A stretch of 64,000 bases of DNA, taken from Nitrospirota bacterium (lineage in GTDB: Bacteria > JACPQY01). Positions 41,341-49,710 of this stretch are shown here, one piece after another. Location: positions 181,409 to 245,408 of the forward strand of contig JACPAV010000004.1 of NCBI GenBank assembly GCA_016180645.1. The letters run 5' to 3'. The stretch's first letter is position 1. Each line of letters begins with the position of its first letter. The notes under the pieces are model-generated. The model had not been told where the DNA came from. It searched no databases and saw nothing but the letters and a program-made list of their open reading frames with translations. The translations under genes were made by a program, and so were the position numbers.

Positions 41341-44094
41341 GTGAACGGGATACACCTCCGCCTAGGCCGCCTGATCGGCACGCTTCCGATCCTTCTCGTT
41401 GCGGCGATCTGTGCTCGCTTCGTTTTTCCCGATTCCGCCCGCGCGCAACTCGATCCCTTCGAGAAGGTTCACGAGAAAAAAGGCCCCATCAATATCACGG
41501 CCGGCCAGGTGGAGTACGACAAGGAACACAAGATCGTTACCGCCACCGGTCATGCGAAGGCCGTCCAGCAGGACTTCTCGATTGAAGCGGACAAGCTCAT
41601 CTACTACGACCAGGAAAAACGGCTCGAGGCCGTCGGAAACGTGGTCATGCAGGAGTGGGAAAATCTCTACAAGGCCGACCGGATGGTCATCGACACGGGA
41701 AATGAAACCGGAATTCTCATCAACGGCGAGGTGTACCTCTCCTCCGGAAATTTCCAGCTCTGTGGGGAACGCGTGGAGAAGCTCCCCGATGACCGTTACC
41801 ATATCGAGGATGGAACCTACACCACCTGTACCTGCCCGCCCGGGCAGAAACCGAGCTGGACCCTCCGAGGCAGCTCCATGGATGTCGCGTATGGCAGCTA
41901 CGGGGCGGTGTCGAACGCGCGCCTCACCGCGAAGGGCATCCCGGTCTTTTACTTCCCCAAACTCGCCTTTCCCGCCCTTCGCGAACGCCGGTCGGGTTTC
42001 CTCTTCCCGGATGTCTACTGGACGGACCGCAAAGGGTTCAGCACAAGCCTGCCGTTCTACTGGGCCATCGCGAAGAATGCCGATGCCACCATCCGACCCC
42101 GATTCATGGAGCGCCGGGGGGCGGGGGCCGACGTGGAATTGCGCTACGTCATGAGCCGTCGCAGCGGGGGGGGGGCCAACTTCTCCTATTTCAATGAATT
42201 CCGATTCAAGCGGGTGGCGCCGCTCGATCCCAAGCGGCCGCAACGCCGCAAACTGGGCGATCAGGAGCCGGCGCCGAGCGTGGCGGCCTTCAAGCCCGAC
42301 GCCAGCCTCCACCGATGGGAACTCTCGGCGGGGTACGGGCACGAATGGACACCCACGCTGGGCAGCAACGCGAGCATCCACATTCTGAGCGACGAGCTGT
42401 ACTGGGAACTCGCTTCAAGGCAATTTGACACCTCGAAGCCTTTTACCACCTCGACCGTAACCACCAGCAAGGGGTGGACCGGCACGGGGTTGACGGCGAC
42501 CGTGCGCTACTTCCAAGACCTTGTTCCCACCCAGCCGCCGTTGTGCCGGCCCGCGGACGGATCGGATCTGGAAGAGGCGAGCGTAGGGGTGGACCGCGCT
42601 CGCGGTACGTGCAACCGCATCTGGGTGGTCGAACGGCCCATCACCTATCAGCAGTTCCCGAGGGTGCAGTTTGGAACAAGCCTCTACGATCGCGATCAAT
42701 CCGTCCTGGCCCTCACGCTCAATTCGGAGATCACCCGGTTCTACCGGTTTCCCAACGTGCCGATACCGGAACATCTTATCGACCAAGTGAGTGCTCCGAT
42801 CGAGGCCTACCGGATGATCCTGACGCCCGCGACGGGTCTCCCCTACGACTTGTGGGGATACTTCAACGGTTCGGTGAAGTTGGAAATGGACCAGTTTGTT
42901 TACTATGTGCCCGTTTACCAGTCCGGCACGACACAGACTTTCACGATCCTCCGGCCCACCGTGGAAGCCCGGACCAGCCTCATCCGGCGCTACACGTTTC
43001 CATTCGGTCCGATCCGAAAGATCGTCCACCAGGTCCAGCCGACCATCCGGTACAAACTGGTCAACCCTGTTTCGCTGCCTCCCCGGATTTCCCCCCAGCC
43101 GGCGGACGCCACGCTCCTCGAGCCGCCTCCGCGGGTCGAAATTCCGCCCGAGCCGGGCGGTGGGATGACGCTGCACAGTTTCGGCCTTTTCGGATTCGAT
43201 GGCCGAGACGGAGGCACGAAGACGGAACTCATCGAACTGGTCCTGCGCAACCAATTCCCGACGACGTACGTGACGTGGAGCGGGCAGGAAGGCGGAATCG
43301 ACCCGTTCGAACTCCTGTTGACGCAGCCCATCAGCGTGAATGAACTCAAGCGCCAGGACATCGGCCAGAGTAGTCTCACGGGAGGTTACGAGTCGCACTA
43401 CAAGTACAACCTCGACCCTTACGTTCGCCAGCGGCAGGCGGAGCAGTTGGGCCTCGTGCCCGTGATCGAGTCCGACGTCCAGAAAGCGGCGCCTCGCCCG
43501 GAGGCGGGGGATATCGTTTCCACAAAAGACGAGCACCGGCCGCTCTTGCCGCTGCTGGCGGAACTCCGATCGAGGGTCATCAGGAACGTTGACATCCAAC
43601 TCCTGGCGCAGGTCGACCCCTACTACGGTCGGGAGTTTCATACGCTCACCGCGTATGTGGGGATCCGGGACAGGTTCCGCTTTCGCCGGCTCGGGTTGAA
43701 GTACACGTTTGGGGCACGTTCTCGGAAACCGCAAAACGGACCGGATCCTGCATCCGCGAACAAGGAGAACCCCTTCTTCTTTCATTCACAGTACATTGAG
43801 CCCAAAGCACGGTTCTACCTCCACCCCCGATTCGTCATCGGGAGCGACGCAAGCTATGACATCGGTTGGCGCAGGCTCAACTACGGCGCCGGCAGCATTG
43901 AATACTACTCCGCCTGTCGGTGCTGGGGAATTTTTGCGATGGCCGGGCGGCGGGTCATCGGTCGCCGGGAGAACTTCACCCTTCAAGCCGTGGTGGGCCC
44001 GGACGGTTTGCCCGTTCTGGATCACGAATGGGTTTTCCAAGCCGGGCTGAACCTGGAGGGATTGATCGGCCTGGGGCAGCGCCCCGACTACTGA
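41341..44094 (+). CDS. lptD: LPS-assembly protein LptD (outer-membrane)
   Basis: 917 aa from GTG 41341, which follows an extended -10 and yields a signal peptide (LGRLIGTLPILLVAAICARF, cleavage near DSARA). The N-terminal OstA/LptA-like domain (INITAGQVEYDKEHKIVTAT, ATGHAKAVQ, DKLIYYDQEKRLEAVGNVVM) is followed by a long beta-rich barrel domain ending RPDY. It inserts LPS into the outer leaflet. Cys residues in the N-terminal part (CGERVEK, CTCPPG) fit an LptD that uses disulfides. Its presence shows a diderm envelope. Confidence 0.92.
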   Translation: MNGIHLRLGRLIGTLPILLVAAICARFVFPDSARAQLDPFEKVHEKKGPINITAGQVEYDKEHKIVTATGHAKAVQQDFSIEADKLIYYDQEKRLEAVGNVVMQEWENLYKADRMVIDTGNETGILINGEVYLSSGNFQLCGERVEKLPDDRYHIEDGTYTTCTCPPGQKPSWTLRGSSMDVAYGSYGAVSNARLTAKGIPVFYFPKLAFPALRERRSGFLFPDVYWTDRKGFSTSLPFYWAIAKNADATIRPRFMERRGAGADVELRYVMSRRSGGGANFSYFNEFRFKRVAPLDPKRPQRRKLGDQEPAPSVAAFKPDASLHRWELSAGYGHEWTPTLGSNASIHILSDELYWELASRQFDTSKPFTTSTVTTSKGWTGTGLTATVRYFQDLVPTQPPLCRPADGSDLEEASVGVDRARGTCNRIWVVERPITYQQFPRVQFGTSLYDRDQSVLALTLNSEITRFYRFPNVPIPEHLIDQVSAPIEAYRMILTPATGLPYDLWGYFNGSVKLEMDQFVYYVPVYQSGTTQTFTILRPTVEARTSLIRRYTFPFGPIRKIVHQVQPTIRYKLVNPVSLPPRISPQPADATLLEPPPRVEIPPEPGGGMTLHSFGLFGFDGRDGGTKTELIELVLRNQFPTTYVTWSGQEGGIDPFELLLTQPISVNELKRQDIGQSSLTGGYESHYKYNLDPYVRQRQAEQLGLVPVIESDVQKAAPRPEAGDIVSTKDEHRPLLPLLAELRSRVIRNVDIQLLAQVDPYYGREFHTLTAYVGIRDRFRFRRLGLKYTFGARSRKPQNGPDPASANKENPFFFHSQYIEPKARFYLHPRFVIGSDASYDIGWRRLNYGAGSIEYYSACRCWGIFAMAGRRVIGRRENFTLQAVVGPDGLPVLDHEWVFQAGLNLEGLIGLGQRPDY

Positions 44095-44125
44095 TCGCTT
44101 GCTTCGGACATCCGGCCGGCCGGGG

Positions 44126-44476
44126 TCAATCCCACTCGAGGGCGCCCTTGCGAAGAATGTACAAGTAGCCGGCGCCCAGTATGCCCATAAAGACGAGCAT
44201 CTCGATCATGCCCGTCCAGCCGAGGTCGCGAAGGCGAATCGCCCAAGGATAGAGGTAGATGACTTCCACGTCGAAGATGATGAACAGCAGGGCCACGAGG
44301 TAGAACTTCACCGAGAACCGCAGTCGTGCCGAGCCGATCGGCTTCATGCCGGATTCGTACGGCGTGGTCACGTCCGTGGAGCGATGGGGGGCGATGAGCG
44401 CGGGGATGGCCAGCGCGGCTCCGGCAATCAAAGCGCCGAAGAGGCCGAGAAAAAGAATTCCAAGGATATCCGTCAT
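44126..44476 (-). CDS. nuoA: NADH-quinone oxidoreductase subunit A
   Basis: 116 aa with three membrane helices. The family signature [20 protein letters not shown] and [16 protein letters not shown] is complete. It is the membrane subunit of complex I that normally starts a nuoA-N operon. Here it is the last gene after hisI (ATGA overlap) and the next gene is lptD on the opposite strand, so the other nuo genes are not adjacent. Confidence 0.96.
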   Translation of the reverse strand: MTDILGILFLGLFGALIAGAALAIPALIAPHRSTDVTTPYESGMKPIGSARLRFSVKFYLVALLFIIFDVEVIYLYPWAIRLRDLGWTGMIEMLVFMGILGAGYLYILRKGALEWD

Positions 44477-44886
44477 CGTCGCCGGGGTTTTTTACCACGT
44501 TTCCCGCCGCGCCGTCCAGGAAGGTCCGCTGTGTGCGCCCCGCGGTCTCCTTGAGCTTTGGTGTAGCGAATCTTGCGGAAGAAACAACTGCGTCGGCCGG
44601 TGTGGCACGCCGGTCCGGCCGGGCGAACCTTGAAGAGAAGCGTGTCCTCATCGCAGTCATACCGGATTTCCTCGACCCGCTGCACGTGTCCGGAGGTCTC
44701 TCCTTTCTTCCAGATTCTCTTGCGGCTCCGGCTGTAGAAGTGCGCCCAGCCCGTCTCCATCGTCAATCGGAGCGCTTGGGCATTCACGTAGGCGAGCATC
44801 AGCACCTCACGGGTGCGCGCGTCCTGGAGCACCGCCGGAATCAGTTTCTGTTTCCGAAAAAGGGAGCGAATCGTCGCGGCGTTCAT
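44473..44886 (-). CDS. hisI: phosphoribosyl-AMP cyclohydrolase
   Basis: 137 aa from ATG 44886; a TTG at 44898 in the same frame is possible. Motifs [40 protein letters not shown] and [12 protein letters not shown], with [10 protein letters not shown] supplying zinc ligands. It opens the purine ring in step three of histidine synthesis. A basic tail ([11 protein letters not shown]) extends the usual C-terminus. It lies between hisF and nuoA. Confidence 0.95.
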   Translation of the reverse strand: MNAATIRSLFRKQKLIPAVLQDARTREVLMLAYVNAQALRLTMETGWAHFYSRSRKRIWKKGETSGHVQRVEEIRYDCDEDTLLFKVRPAGPACHTGRRSCFFRKIRYTKAQGDRGAHTADLPGRRGGKRGKKPRRR

Positions 44887-44894
44887 CGTGCCCC

Positions 44895-45686
44895 TCAAAT
44901 CCGGACGGCCACGCCCTTGCGCCGAAGATAGCGCTTGACGAGAGGGATCGTGGTCTCACGGTAGTGAAAAATCGATGCGGCCAGACAGGCGTCGGCCTTC
45001 CCTTTGATAAAGCCGTCGTAGATATGCCGGGCGGCTCCGGCGCCCCCCGATGCGATGATGGGAATTCCCACCGCCTCGCTCACTGCACGGGTCAAGGCAA
45101 GGTCATACCCCGCTTTCGTCCCGTCGCAATCCATGCTGGTCAGGAGAATTTCACCTGCACCGAACCGCTCGGCCTCGCGCGCCCACTTCACCGCATCCCG
45201 CCCGGTGGGTGCTCGCCCCCCGTGGGTGTAAACCTCCCATGCCTCCCCCCTCCCTTTTCCCGTCTCGCGCCTCTTTGCATCGATGGCGACCACGATGCAC
45301 TGTGCGCCGAACAATCGGGAAGACCCGCGAATCAATCCCGGATTCTTCACGGCGGCCGTGTTGAGCGATACCTTGTCCGCCCCGGCCCGAAGCAAATCCC
45401 GGATGTCTGCGCGAGTCCGGACCCCCCCCCCGACTGTGAACGGTGTAAACACCTGCTCGGCCGTTCGTCGGACCAGGTCGAGCAGGATGTTCCGCCGCTC
45501 GTGCGAGGCGGTGATGTCGAGATACACGATTTCGTCGGCCCCCTGCTTTTCGTACGCCTTGGCCACGGCCACGGGATCTCCGGCGTCGCGGAGCTGAACG
45601 AACCGAATGCCTTTCACGACCCGACCGTCTTTGATGTCCAGGCAGGGAATGATTCGGCGGGCAAGGCCGTTTGCGGCGCGGGTCAC
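44895..45686 (-). CDS. hisF: imidazole glycerol phosphate synthase cyclase subunit
   Basis: 263 aa TIM barrel. [20 protein letters not shown] at the start with the catalytic Asp, [20 protein letters not shown] in the middle, [15 protein letters not shown] with the second catalytic Asp, and [13 protein letters not shown] near the end. It forms IGP and AICAR with HisH, which is not in this cluster. It overlaps hisA by 4 bp (ATGA). Confidence 0.97.
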   Translation of the reverse strand: MTRAANGLARRIIPCLDIKDGRVVKGIRFVQLRDAGDPVAVAKAYEKQGADEIVYLDITASHERRNILLDLVRRTAEQVFTPFTVGGGVRTRADIRDLLRAGADKVSLNTAAVKNPGLIRGSSRLFGAQCIVVAIDAKRRETGKGRGEAWEVYTHGGRAPTGRDAVKWAREAERFGAGEILLTSMDCDGTKAGYDLALTRAVSEAVGIPIIASGGAGAARHIYDGFIKGKADACLAASIFHYRETTIPLVKRYLRRKGVAVRI

Positions 45687-46405
45687 GAGAGCGCCCTCCG
45701 GGCATCGGCGTAGGTCAGCCGGCCTTCATAGAGGGCTTTCCCAATGATGACCCCCACCACGTTGGACGCCTTCAGCTTCGATACGGCTTGAAGGTCTTCG
45801 AGGGCGGATATCCCGCCGGAAAGAATCATCGATTTCCCGAAGGTCCGTGCCGCGCTGCGAGCCGATCGAAGATCGGGACCTCTCAGGGCTCCATCCCGGA
45901 GAATGGACGTTAGGACGACACCGCCGATGGGCCAGTCCCGCGCCTTCCCCAGAAGTTCGTGGGTGGTCACGCCCGAAGAGTGGGTCCAGCCCTTGAGCAT
46001 GATCTCCTTGCCTCGCGCGTCGACCGAGAGCCAGACGTGTCCTCCCAGCTTCTCCGCCCAGCGGAGAAACTTCGATCCCTTCTCCAACGCGGCCGTGCCG
46101 GCAATAACCCTCTTCGCGCCCGCATCCAGCAGGCGGCGCGCGGCGGCCTCCGTGCGGATACCTCCCCCCACTTCGACGCTGAGTTTCACCTGCCGGAGGA
46201 TATCGAGAATCTTCCTGAGGTTGCTCATCCGGCCCGTCCGGGCGCCGTCCAAGTCCACCACGTGCAACCACCGGGCGCCTTCGCGCTCCCAACGCAGGGC
46301 CATCTCCGCCGGTTCCCCGCCGTAGAGAGTGGATCGGGCATAGTCTCCCTGCGTGAGCCGAACGCATTTTCCGCCCAGAATATCCACGGCCGGGAGCAAA
46401 TCCAT
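45683..46405 (-). CDS. hisA: HisA, ProFAR isomerase
   Basis: 240 aa from ATG 46405 ([20 protein letters not shown] follows). It isomerises ProFAR in histidine synthesis. TIM-barrel motifs: [39 protein letters not shown] and [12 protein letters not shown]. An earlier ATG at 46417 overlaps the -10 box and is rejected; a GTG at 46408 is also possible. First gene of hisA-hisF-hisI-nuoA, divergent from the LysM lipoprotein gene. Confidence 0.95.
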   Translation of the reverse strand: MDLLPAVDILGGKCVRLTQGDYARSTLYGGEPAEMALRWEREGARWLHVVDLDGARTGRMSNLRKILDILRQVKLSVEVGGGIRTEAAARRLLDAGAKRVIAGTAALEKGSKFLRWAEKLGGHVWLSVDARGKEIMLKGWTHSSGVTTHELLGKARDWPIGGVVLTSILRDGALRGPDLRSARSAARTFGKSMILSGGISALEDLQAVSKLKASNVVGVIIGKALYEGRLTYADARRALS

Positions 46406-46415
46406 CACGGGCGAC

Positions 46416-46444
46416 ATTGTACTCAGCGGCCGCCGTTCTTGCCA
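46416..46444 (-). promoter_or_regulatory. promoter of the hisA operon
   Basis: Minus strand TGGCAA (46444-46439), 17-nt spacer, TACAAT (46421-46416), 7 nt to GTG 46408 (10 nt to ATG 46405). It faces away from the LysM gene promoter 37 bp distant. Confidence 0.55.
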
Positions 46445-46480
46445 CGTCGAAGGATTCCACTCGGATCGTCCTCCGCAGTC

Positions 46481-46489
46481 TGCTAAAAT
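46481..46489 (+). promoter_or_regulatory. extended -10 promoter of the LysM lipoprotein gene
   Basis: TGC-TAAAAT (46481-46489), then 6 nt to ATG 46496; leaderless type. Confidence 0.6.
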
Positions 46490-46495
46490 GACACG

Positions 46496-47140
46496 ATGCG
46501 GTTCATGAAGGATAGGAGGGCGGTAATTCAGTGGGCTGTCGCCGCCTGCATGGTGGTCGGAACGGCAACTTCGTGCGCCCACCGGCCGGAGCCGAACTTT
46601 TCGCGCGCGGAGTTCTTCTGGGGCCAGGCCCAGGCCGCCGGTGGCGGACGGTTTGCTCCTGACCGAATGCTGGAAGCGGAGAAATTGCTTCAAAACGCAA
46701 AAGACCTTCACTCGAAGTCGAACAAGTCCGAGGCGGCAAAGGACCTCCTCCGCGCCGAGTCCCTCTTGATTGAAGCCGAACGGCTCGGTCGCCAGATGGG
46801 CGAGCGTGAGGCCGCGATGGAGCCGCCGCCCAGGCCGCGCCCGGTCGGCACTGCCCCCCCCCCGCCGATGAGGCTGGATGCCGATCGACAACTGGCCCTG
46901 TACCGCGTCAAGCGTGGCGATACCCTCTGGGATATCTCCGCGCGGAGAGACATCTATGGCAATCCCTGGCGATGGAGCCGATTGTACGAAGCCAATCGAC
47001 ATGCCTTGAGGAGTCCCCATCGGATTGCCCCCGGCCAGAAACTGGTCGTCCCCCGAACGATGGCAGCCGTGCCACCGGCGCCTCCGTTGAAATCGGCCCC
47101 GGAAATCTCGCCCCCCACTCAGGATGAATCGAAGAAGTAA
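46496..47140 (+). CDS. LysM-domain lipoprotein
   Basis: 214 aa. Signal with lipobox-like GTATSCAHR (Cys about residue 27). A helical segment (EAEKLLQNAKDLHSKSNKSE) is followed by a Pro-rich linker and a LysM domain (about 135-185: YRVKRGDTLWDISARRDIYG, NPWRWSRLYEANR, PGQKLVVPR) that binds peptidoglycan. It probably tethers envelope processes. Overlaps the FAD-linked oxidase gene by 17 bp. Confidence 0.88.
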   Translation: MRFMKDRRAVIQWAVAACMVVGTATSCAHRPEPNFSRAEFFWGQAQAAGGGRFAPDRMLEAEKLLQNAKDLHSKSNKSEAAKDLLRAESLLIEAERLGRQMGEREAAMEPPPRPRPVGTAPPPPMRLDADRQLALYRVKRGDTLWDISARRDIYGNPWRWSRLYEANRHALRSPHRIAPGQKLVVPRTMAAVPPAPPLKSAPEISPPTQDESKK

Positions 47141-48524
47141 CCTGGTCCCCTCGCTCAGGAAGATATTCGGCAGTCACGGATACAGCGAAGACCCGGATCT
47201 GGCGGCGGCGTTCGGGCGGGATCTCTCTCCGTTCCTCATGCTGCGCGCGAAACGGCATGCTCCCTTCCCCGTTCCCAGAGCCGTGGTCTTCCCTGAGAAC
47301 GAGACGCAAGTGTGCCGCTTCTTGAAATGGTCCGTTCGTGCCCGCGTGCCGGTGGTGCCCTTCGGCGGGGGGTCCGGAGTGTGTGGAGCCGCGATGGCCT
47401 CCCCGGGGAGTGTCGTGCTCTCTCTGGGACGCATGAACCGGATCGTGGACCTCGATCCCATTTCCGGTTTGGTGCGAGTCCAGCCGGGCGTGTATGGGCC
47501 GGAGCTGGAGAAGCATCTTAATCACGAGGGCTTCACGCTCGGCCATTTCCCCGCCTCCTTCGAGATTTCGACAGTGGGTGGATGGCTGGCCAGCCGCGGC
47601 GCCGGCCAAAGCTCCACGAAGTACGGGAAGATCGAAGACATGGTCAGTTCCGTGAGGGTCGTGCTGCCCGATGGGCGGATCGTTCAGACCGTTCCGGCGC
47701 CCCGATCCGCAACGGGGTCAAGCCTCGTGCAGCTTTTCGTAGGAAGCGAAGGCACACTGGGAGTCATTGTCGAAGCGGGGCTTCGCGTGTGGCCGAAGCC
47801 GGAGGAGAAGATTTTCCAGTCGTATTCGTTCGACACCTTTGTCGCCGGTGTGGAAGCCGTGCGGCGGCTCATCCAAAAGGGCTATCGGCCGGCCGTGGTG
47901 CGCCTCTATGATGAAGCGGAGGCGGCGTGGTATGGATCGAGCCTCAAGTGGGAAGGAGGAGGCGCCCTGCTCGTGCTGGTTTGGGAAGGAACGAAGGGCC
48001 TGACCTTCGGAGAGGCGGAGATGGGGCGGCGGGAGATCGAGGGGACCGGCAAGTTTACGGGGGAGATTCCAGGGCGACGGTGGGAGGAAACCCGATTTCA
48101 GCAGGTGCACGACTACCGGAAAATCATGGAGCGGCCGGATCCCATCATGGCCGAAACGATCGAGATCGCCTGCCTGTGGAAAGACGTCGCCGGGCTCTAC
48201 GAGGAAGTGCGCAACTCGGTACCGGGTACACTCTGCACGGCTCACATTTCGCATGCCTATCAGGATGGCGTGGGGATCTACTTCACGTTCCTGATTCAAG
48301 CGGATTCGATGAAGGCCGTGCAGAAACGATACCACGCGTTGTGGAAGGCCGTCATGGGCGCGGCCGTCCGGCGGGGCGCCGCCATCAGCCATCACCATGG
48401 CATCGGCACGCTGCGCGCCCCTTGGATGAAGCGTTCGCTCGGCGAGGGCTTCCAGGTGCTCAAACGACTGAAGAAATCCCTCGATCCGGCAGGCATCCTG
48501 AACCCCGGCAAACTCGGCCTGTAG
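47124..48524 (+). CDS. FAD-linked oxidase (GlcD/alkylglycerone-phosphate-synthase-like)
   Basis: 466 aa. The PCMH-type FAD-binding domain shows VPVVPFGGGSGVCGAA, PGVYGPELEKHL, and STVGGWLASRGAGQSSTKYG then GSEGTLGVIVEAGLRV. The C-terminal domain ends SHHHGIGTLRAPWM and DPAGILNPGKLGL. The SHHHGIG motif with R or S near the FAD is closest to alkyldihydroxyacetonephosphate synthase, which makes ether lipids; D-lactate or glycolate oxidases are an alternative. No lipid gene is adjacent. Confidence 0.88.
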   Translation: MNRRSNLVPSLRKIFGSHGYSEDPDLAAAFGRDLSPFLMLRAKRHAPFPVPRAVVFPENETQVCRFLKWSVRARVPVVPFGGGSGVCGAAMASPGSVVLSLGRMNRIVDLDPISGLVRVQPGVYGPELEKHLNHEGFTLGHFPASFEISTVGGWLASRGAGQSSTKYGKIEDMVSSVRVVLPDGRIVQTVPAPRSATGSSLVQLFVGSEGTLGVIVEAGLRVWPKPEEKIFQSYSFDTFVAGVEAVRRLIQKGYRPAVVRLYDEAEAAWYGSSLKWEGGGALLVLVWEGTKGLTFGEAEMGRREIEGTGKFTGEIPGRRWEETRFQQVHDYRKIMERPDPIMAETIEIACLWKDVAGLYEEVRNSVPGTLCTAHISHAYQDGVGIYFTFLIQADSMKAVQKRYHALWKAVMGAAVRRGAAISHHHGIGTLRAPWMKRSLGEGFQVLKRLKKSLDPAGILNPGKLGL

Positions 48525-48552
48525 GCGCAGTCTCCAGCCACCGCTACCCGTG

Positions 48553-48581
48553 TTGAAAGACCCCCCGGACTCGACTAACCT
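48553..48581 (+). promoter_or_regulatory. promoter of the radical SAM gene, leaderless type
   Basis: TTGAAA (48553-48558), 17-nt spacer, TAACCT (48576-48581), 7 nt, ATG 48589. It decides the start: the upstream frame to 48550 would include the promoter. Confidence 0.65.
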
Positions 48582-48588
48582 TCATGGT

Positions 48589-49665
48589 ATGGGCGACCTG
48601 AACAGTCCCGATATGCACCGGACGAACGGTCGTATGCCGCTTCGAGGGCTGAAGCACAACACGTACTACAAGTATCTCTTTCGCCTGCCGAAGAACTATC
48701 TCCTCACCAAGCTTTTTGATCGCCCCCTCTACCTCAACATCGAAGTCACGATCATGTGCAACGCGGGATGCAGCTTCTGCGACTACTGGAAGGTGAAGAA
48801 AGAGGATCGGCTTGACGACTACGCCGAGGTCGTCAATCGGATCAAACCGCTGTACGTCACCATTTCCGGCGGTGAGCCGACGCTGAGGAAGGACCTGCCG
48901 GACATCCTCTATAACATCAAGTCAAGGACGGAGGCGATCTTCGTGTCGATGACCACGCACGGAGGATTGCTGACGTTCGAGAAGGCCAGGGAACTTTACG
49001 AATCGGGGCTCGACGCGGTGAACGTCTCCCTTGATTTCCCCGACGAGCGCCACGACGCCCAGCGGGGCATGCCGGGGCTGTTCAAACACCTTTGTGAGGA
49101 ACTCCCCAAGATCCGTACATTGCCTTTCCGGAACGTTCAGGTCGGTACGGTCCTTCACAACCGGAATCTGGAGGATGTCGATGCGTTCCTCGCGCTCGGC
49201 CGGCGCCTCGGGGTCAACAACTCCTTCACGGCGTTTTCGTACACAAAGGTCGGCAAGAAGGACTTTTGGATTTCTCCGGATCGAATCCCCGTTCTCCGCC
49301 AAAAGATCGATCTCATCCTGGACTACAAGAGGCGATACGGCTGCATCAACAACTCGGATGCGTATCTGCGGACGATGGTGGACTACTTCGAGAAGGGACA
49401 AATTGACGGGTGCAAAGCCGGCAAGACCTGGGTGCAGGTCACGGCGGACGGCCATCTGAAAGTCTGTTCGGAATTCGATCCCGTCATGCACTACTCCGAA
49501 TACAAGGGCCCGTTGGAAACGCCGGATTGCGCCGACTGCTGGTTCAAGTGTCGGGGCGAGAATCAGTCGAAATTCGATCTGAACCGGGTTCGAGAGCTCG
49601 CCCGGATGTTTGTGTTTAGGCCACGGGCCCCCCGGGCGGCCTCCGTTGGCGCCGCGTCAGAGTAG
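48589..49665 (+). CDS. radical SAM protein, HpnH/SPASM-like
   Basis: 358 aa from ATG 48589. [4Fe-4S] cysteines at 57, 61 and 64 in TIMCNAGCSFCDYW, then VTISGGEPTLRKDL, MTTHGGLLTFEKA and VNVSLDFPDERHD. The C-terminal part has further cysteines (DGCKAGKTW, KVCSEFD, CADCWFKCRG) as in SPASM/twitch auxiliary-cluster proteins. Similar proteins modify hopanoids, peptides or lipids. The substrate is unknown. It converges with the GMC oxidoreductase gene across a short repeat. Confidence 0.88.
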   Translation: MGDLNSPDMHRTNGRMPLRGLKHNTYYKYLFRLPKNYLLTKLFDRPLYLNIEVTIMCNAGCSFCDYWKVKKEDRLDDYAEVVNRIKPLYVTISGGEPTLRKDLPDILYNIKSRTEAIFVSMTTHGGLLTFEKARELYESGLDAVNVSLDFPDERHDAQRGMPGLFKHLCEELPKIRTLPFRNVQVGTVLHNRNLEDVDAFLALGRRLGVNNSFTAFSYTKVGKKDFWISPDRIPVLRQKIDLILDYKRRYGCINNSDAYLRTMVDYFEKGQIDGCKAGKTWVQVTADGHLKVCSEFDPVMHYSEYKGPLETPDCADCWFKCRGENQSKFDLNRVRELARMFVFRPRAPRAASVGAASE

Positions 49666-49677
49666 CTTTCCGCTCGC

Positions 49678-49710
49678 AGCCACGACTCACGATTCACGAC
49701 TCACGACTCC
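49678..49710. repeat. GTGAATC-heptamer repeat, single arm
   Basis: CACGACTCACGATTCACGAC and following units. It supplies the stop codon and the last residues (VVSRES) of the GMC oxidoreductase gene and touches the end of the radical SAM gene. Confidence 0.6.

Noticed and set aside
42415-43785. 456-aa minus-strand frame opposite lptD
   Set aside because: Shadow of the barrel-coding part of lptD.
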